A stretch of 64,000 bases of DNA, taken from NCBI RefSeq assembly GCF_040954835.1, contig NC_090699.1:16733817-16797816 (forward strand), given 5' to 3'. Source of the stretch: Lepisosteus oculatus. Its lineage: Eukaryota > Chordata > Actinopteri > Semionotiformes > Lepisosteidae. Within the stretch, counting starts at the first letter, position 1. Every line of letters begins with the position of its first letter. Position numbers and translations under genes: made by a program. Below the pieces are notes generated by a model, which was given only the letters and a program-made list of their open reading frames with translations, was not told where the DNA came from and made no database searches. Below are positions 58,459 to 64,000 of this stretch, piece after piece.

Positions 58459-61400
58459 ATGGTGAAGTCGGGGAAGCTTCGGTCTGGAACCGCACAGAAG
58501 CTGAAGCGATGGAAAAAGGGCCACAGCAGTGATTCAAATCCGGAGACACGGCGCTATCGGCAGGCGGCGAGAAGCCGGTTCTTTAGCCGGCCTTCAGGTG
58601 AGGATCCCGCAGTCTGACGCGCAGGATAGGTCGGGGCTTTCCGGCCTGCCTGTGGAAAACACGTGGGTACACGGTCGTAACCCAGGGTGGAAATTACTGT
58701 GAAATCTGCTGTTTTGTCAACGTAGTGTTTTTCAGAATTGGGACCTGTGTATTACATGTACTGTGCTGGAGCTAAATGAAGAGTGAGATAACATGTCATA
58801 AACTTAAAATCTTAGATAAACTCTCGAACGTAAGTCGCAAACTTATAAATATCGCTAAATATATGACAGTCTCGTATCTACAAATATCGTTTGCTTCCTT
58901 TACCTTAAACGATACACGCTTGTTCTGCTTTGGAATAGAGATCATTGGTAATTTTAGTTCTCATCGGCAACACCACGTGTGTATTTAAAGAGACAACGAC
59001 TACCAAGTTTGTCCTGGCAGCCAGTTCAATCGACTGCTGGCTGCCTTGTGCCACACATTGTCATCAAAACTGACTTCGTTTGAATATCCAATCTCTTAGG
59101 ACGGAAAACGTCAGTATAATGTGTTGGACGATTTTGCTCGTAGATCAGTGAGCTTTAAATTTTAGTGGAAAAAAAATCGAAGCGTGGACTTCATCCCAGA
59201 ATTATTTACATGAAATAAAACAAATAGTCTGATTTATAGGGACCAGGGAAAGTATTGTTTTCAGCTGAACCTATTCAGTGCATCAGACTTTAAAAAAAAA
59301 TACTTGATGATTTAAAAGCTTTAAGAAGTAATTGGATTATAAACAGTACAGTAGGGTACAACAGCAGAGTCCCGCCTGGGGTTTGAACCCACTTCAAGTT
59401 ACAAGTCCAGCACCCTAACCCTGCTCCACACTGCTGCCCCTTCACAGCGCTTCATCGAGTGAATGATGCAAGTGCGTCCCCCCATTTTTTTCTCCAGGTT
59501 GATCCTGGGGCCTGTTTCCAAAACTAAGCGTTCCCTCCTTTGCGGGCCGCTCGGCTGGGCTCTTTTTGTTTTTGTTTCCCAGAAAACAGTGACCTGACCG
59601 TCGATGCCCTCAAGCTGCACAATGAGCTGCAGGTGGGGGCCCTGGAGAGGCAGGAGGGCGGCTCCGACCGTGCCTGCTCGGCGGAAGGCCCCGCGCTCTC
59701 CGAGAGGACCTCCGGCACGTTCCTCAGCGGCCTGTCTGACTGCTCCAACGTCACCTTCAGCAAAGTGCAGCGCTTCTGGGAGTCCAATTCTGCTGCTCAC
59801 AAGGAGGTTGGTACCTCCGGGACAGGCGGGGGGGGGGCAGCTACAGCCCCCAAGAACGGACGGCCGCTCTGATTTTCGTTTCCGCTCTGGTTTGAGTGGA
59901 TCACAAGTCGTGTCGCCTGTTTTTAAGGTCTGAACCAGTAGCCATTAAAAGTGCCTTTAAAATCTGCCAGATTCTAGCCCTCAGGGACTGGAGGTGCCCA
60001 TTAAAAACTTCAGAGCCCTCGCATAACGATGTATCGTAATTGAATGTAATGGCTCTGGTTGGGATCATTGTCTTCAGTGATCTCGGGGTTTTCAGCAGAG
60101 CTCTGTGTCTCACCCTGTGCGCTGGGGGCTGCTGGTCCCCCTGACCGCTGCTCTCCTCGGCTTGTGAATTCGGGTCCCGTCTCCCTCCTGCCTCTGCTGG
60201 GCTGGCAAACAGGCTGGACAGCTTGACTCGCAGTCGCTTCCGGGCCTGCAGTGTAACAGTGCACAGTGAGGGGAACAGCCGTCTCTCCTCTTCACTTTGC
60301 TGGGAGACTTGCAGTGCAACTTAAGTTACCGTTTCATGCTTTTAACATGTTTCAATAACACCCCCTCTCCCCTGGGACACCTGATCTCCATGGGCTCTCT
60401 AAAGCGCTGGTGTGGCGCCAGTCCCACAACCTGTCTGGTACTACTGCCTCTAGAGAAGGAAGGCAGAAGCCGGTTGAGTAGCTTGCCCCGGGTTCGAGCC
60501 TGTGCCCTGTCACTAGCAGACTGTGCCAAAGATTCCCCGCGCGGCAGAAGACAGCTGGCTGAGCGCTCTTTGTATCGCATGCTCGGTTATTCTCAATTGG
60601 CGAGTTCTAGTAGTTGTTTTGTTATCCTACTAAAGGGAGATCGTTGATGAGAGGTGTAGTAGTGGTGGGTCAATTGCTATCCAGTACACTAGAAATGAGC
60701 TGGCTGTTGTGTGCTGTTAGTCACATGAGCAGAGCACGAGTGGGAGAAAAACTGCTGCTCTCCGAGAACGTCACCGATGACAAGGATTCCTCATGATCGC
60801 ATCTTCCTCACTGGTGCCTACCCCCCCATTTTCAATAGAATTTATCTCTTGCATTCGAGGGTTTCAGCTTTTTCAGGAGTGTGTCCCTTTTCTAACTTGG
60901 CATTCAACTGTAAGTTTAAAACCATTTTAGTGGTATGTCAGACGGTTTCTCATATTTACTCATCTGCCTGCAGAGTGATCCCAGACTTATCTATTTTCAC
61001 AAGTGAGGTAGTGCAGGAAGCGTTGGGTTTGTGTGAGGTCGTCTGTGTTCAGCGTGTCCCTGGTCTGTTTTCCAGATCTGCGCGGTACTGGCTGCGGTGA
61101 CGGAGGTGATCCGCGCTCAGGGTGGGAAGGAGACGGAGACGGAGTATTTTGCTGCTTTGGTGAGACGTGGACCTGCTTTGTGCCCTTGTGTACTGGAAGG
61201 ACACTGTGTATTGATGATGCAGAAATCCTCTGTCCTGGCTATCAATTATTAACAGTTCACGTTACCTCTGATGATTACGTTTGTTGTGCCCAAAACAAAC
61301 ATAATATAACACTCACCTTTAAAGTGACCCAATTCACTGGTACTGCTGGTATTCACTGGTACAGCTGATGAGGCCCAAAAGCAATTCCTGCACAGGTTAT

Positions 61401-63743
61401 ATGTGTTTATTGCTATCAAGGGGTGGGGTTGAAAAGATACTTTGCCTCCATCTCTATTGTGCAGGTTTAGTAAGTCATGGGTAGACAACTGGGAGCGCCC
61501 CATGTGCTACTGGGTGTTAGAAATGGCTGTTGCTCTGTCTCTCTGCTAGATGACCACCCTCGAGACTGTGGAATCCAGCGAGTCTGTGGGAGCTGTGGCT
61601 TACCTCCTAAATCTGGTCTTGAAGCGGTAAGAACCTCTCTCCTCTGTGGGGCTGAACTGCAAACGGAAAAACATTTAGAATCTCCCGGTTTGGAATCGTT
61701 AGTGAATCACTCGATCTGGTGGGCAGGCTGATGTGTGTGACGTGTGGCCTTACAGGAGATTAAACATGAATTGCAGGAGTGCTAGCAGTCACTGACAACA
61801 CTGTGAGCTCACGGCAGAGTCGATATTTTGCTTGGAGGAGTGCTAGCAGTCGCTGATGACATTGTAAGCTCACAGCAAAGTCAGTATTTTGATTGGAGGA
61901 CACTGTGAGCTCACAGCAGAGTCGATATCGATTGGAGGAGTGCTAGCAGTCACTGATGACACTGTGAGCTCACAGCGGAGTCAATATTTTGATTGGAGGA
62001 GTGCTAGCAGTCAGTGATGACGCCTTTAAGTCTCAGGCATGGCATTTCACTGGAGTTGCAAGTGCAGCCCTGTGGGGCTCAAGCTCACCAGACCCTTGCT
62101 CTGCTCGGCCATTAGCATTGTCCTCATCAGCAGAAGTTAAATAATTCCTCCCAGCCTGAACCCTGGGTAGGGGATTTGTGTGACTCTACCTGGCTTGTTT
62201 ACCGTTCCTTATAAAAGTTACGTGCATTCATTAAAATGGGAATGGTTAAGGTTCAATGCTAAGTTGGGCACACAAAGCAAATATGCTGATGTTTACCATT
62301 GTAGCAGAGTGACCACTTGACTTTAAAAACCTGACAGGGTTGTTAATGGTTTCTAAAAACAGTGATCCCATTAACACATTTAATAACTTTGAATTCAGGA
62401 TTTTGTACCTCCTACCGGCACTCTTCTCTTCAGACCTTGTGGGAAGGCATGGGACAGCGTGAACTGACTGCTTGCAGTCAGAACTGCTTTCTTGCGCTGT
62501 TCTGGTTTGAATGCTGCAGTTGTGTCGCTTGAAGTGGCCGAGGGTTGTTCTGTGATTCTCTCGTTGAAGATCCAAGAGAGTTTGCACATGGATCGTTCTT
62601 CCTCTAGCACTTTCGGTTTGTTCAGCTGCTGCAGGTTTTGCACATTTACAGCCTTGGGAGCATTGTAAATCCCGAGAATAAAATTGTAACTTCAGATACA
62701 CTTAGCCTGTTGTTCACTTAATTATGTTGTTGCGTAGTGTTTACTGACAATAAGGTAAAGAGTAGCGTTTCCGTGTGTGTTTGTGGGAAAACTAAAAGCC
62801 TCACCAAGTTTGTTAACATTGAGAATTTGTCTTTTTCTTTTCAGAGTGCCAAGCCCCGTCTTAATCAAGAAGTTTTCCGACACATCTAAAGTGTTCATGA
62901 GCATCATGTCCACACACGCCAGCAAGGAGTCCCCCTCTGCCCTGCGCTGGGTGAGCCGAGCGTGAGGATGGCGTTCGGGCCTCTTGCCAGTTCATTCCCC
63001 TGCATGAGCTTCCTACTCGGGATATCATTCAGGAAAATACAAGGGGCACGGGTGGCGCTTTTCACAGAAAAGCTGTTTAATAATCCTGCTGATGTCCGTT
63101 AATGTGCATCTTTTTGGAGCTGGATTGGCTAATGTTGCGTGTCTTCCGTAACCTGCGTCTGCTAGTGCTGCTGTACGTTTTAGTTGAACACATTGTCTTA
63201 TCCTGGGGGACTTACATTTGCATACATTCGGCACATTAAATGGACATACAGAAATCAGAAGCAAAGAAAAACAATTACAGGCTTCCAGTATATTCGCGTG
63301 TTGGCTTATTTGGAGGAATGCATAAAGACATGTGGCTGGTAAGGGAGTTAGAAAGGTCAAGCCTAGGGGGAGAATTCAGTCTCCCGACATAAAGTTCTTG
63401 ACCGATAATTCCATACGCAGGATAGATTATGAGTGATGTAGGGTTACATGAAAAGCAAAGTGTTTTTACACACTCTGAGCTTTTTCATCTTGATTTTACC
63501 CTAGACTTTCCATCAGTACAGCAGCGGCTCTATTTGAACAAAAGCGTGGCTAGTCAGTTGGCGTTTTTGACTCCATATCAACTGTGTCAAGGTATTCATC
63601 GCTGTTTCTCCCCCTCCCCCTCGCAGGTCGTGTCTTGCCTGGCCACCTTGCTGCGGAAACAGGACCTGTCCGTGTGGAGTTACCCCAGCACGGTGCAGGT
63701 GTACCATGGGCTGCTGAGCTTCTGTGTGCACTCCAAACCAAAG
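58459..63743 (+). CDS. RRP12: RRP12, ribosome biogenesis HEAT-repeat protein, 3' partial
   Basis: RRP12 is a nucleolar HEAT-repeat protein needed for pre-40S/pre-60S maturation and export. Visible exons are 58459-58597, 59583-59806, 61076-61159, 61550-61626, 62845-62950 and 63627-63743, all GT-AG and in phase, covering the first 249 codons of a protein of about 1,300 residues. The start [20 protein letters not shown] matches human [20 protein letters not shown]. Then come [97 protein letters not shown] and VYHGLLSF. The ATG sits in AACAAGATGG, a good Kozak context that also resembles a YY1 site (AAGATGG). The next human exon (KIRKAAQHGV..) is not found before 64000, so the gene continues outside the window. 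Confidence 0.95.
59350..59440 (-). repeat. tRNA-SINE head, RRP12 intron 1
   Basis: On the minus strand GGGGCAGCAGTGTGGAGCAG, then GTTAGGGTGCTGGACT, ends in GTGGGTTCAAACCCCAGGCG. This is the tRNA-like head of a common fish SINE with a clear B box. The body is cut off at ACTCTGCTGTTGTACCCT. Its right end lies about 140 bp before exon 2. Confidence 0.65.
60465..60560 (+). repeat. tRNA-SINE-like remnant, RRP12 intron 2
   Basis: CCCGGGTTCGAGCCTGTGCC, then CTGTCACTAGCAGACTGTGCC, shares its word order with the reverse strand of 31855-31945. Both are old copies of one family. Confidence 0.4.
61774..62022 (+). repeat. 61-bp minisatellite, RRP12 intron 4
   Basis: GGAGTGCTAGCAGTC recurs with GCTAGCAG words at 61781, 61842, 61942 and 62002. 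The period is 60-61 bp, with one deleted unit. Each unit carries CTGTGAGCTCAC or a close variant, and TATTTTGATTG. Divergence between units is moderate. Confidence 0.85.
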
Positions 63744-64000
63744 GTGCCCCTCTGCCCGTCCGGCCCCCTCCACAGCAGCCTCCCTTCCCCTGTTAGAACT
63801 CCTGCAGACAAGCGTTACGGAGCTTTCCGGTTACCAGCACTTCAGTATAAATACTTTCGTTTGATATCTGACATGCTTTTACAGCGCGTCACACAGATGA
63901 TACCTTTCACTTTCCTTGATTTCTGTCCGCCGAACCAACGTGTGCCAGAGTCCGGGGTCTGGAAGCTGGTGAAATATCTCAGGTTTCCCGACTCTCGGAG

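Overview
This window looks like nuclear DNA from a vertebrate, most likely a ray-finned fish. The evidence is GT-AG split exons, vertebrate-type proteins, tRNA-derived SINEs with a V-SINE-like copy, LINE tails ending in the AAGCGCTATATAA-type motif, and a Tc1-like relic. Introns are fairly short and each gene is present once. I cannot place it below ray-finned fish; an early-branching, non-duplicated lineage (gar, bowfin or sturgeon type) would fit, but that is inference.

Six host protein genes account for the gene content. In order they are EXOSC1 (+, first exon cut by the window edge, 1-3754), METTL18 (-, 4473-6329), ZDHHC16 (+, 9894-17615), MMS19 (-, 19069-38317, 31 exons), UBTD1 (+, 42652-53579) and RRP12 (+, 58459 to beyond the window, first six exons seen). 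All exons were placed by eye, using homology to remembered human proteins together with splice sites and codon phase. Every junction is in phase. The assembled lengths match the families: MMS19 about 1022 aa, ZDHHC16 about 372 aa, UBTD1 227 aa and METTL18 334 aa.

The first five genes alternate in strand. EXOSC1/METTL18 and ZDHHC16/MMS19 meet tail to tail. METTL18/ZDHHC16 and MMS19/UBTD1 sit head to head, with ZNF143-, NRF1- and E-box-like sites near their starts. The products are housekeeping proteins: RNA exosome cap (EXOSC1), RPL3 histidine methylation (METTL18), palmitoylation (ZDHHC16), cytosolic Fe-S delivery (MMS19), ubiquitin-pathway regulation (UBTD1) and ribosome biogenesis (RRP12). 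The EXOSC1-ZDHHC16-MMS19-UBTD1 block matches human 10q24 linkage, but METTL18 and RRP12 are placed differently from what I recall for human.

Most of the remaining sequence is introns and repeats. The most interesting non-coding structures lie in MMS19. They are a 43-bp tandem array with an AP-1-type core in nearly every unit, a second copy of the exon 8/intron 8 junction inserted beside exon 15, a minisatellite that multiplies splice-donor-like sites after exon 7, and two inverted SINE copies flanking exons 25-27. I see no new enzymatic or defence system, no CRISPR array, no rRNA or convincing tRNA gene, and no recognisable retroviral or Polinton element.
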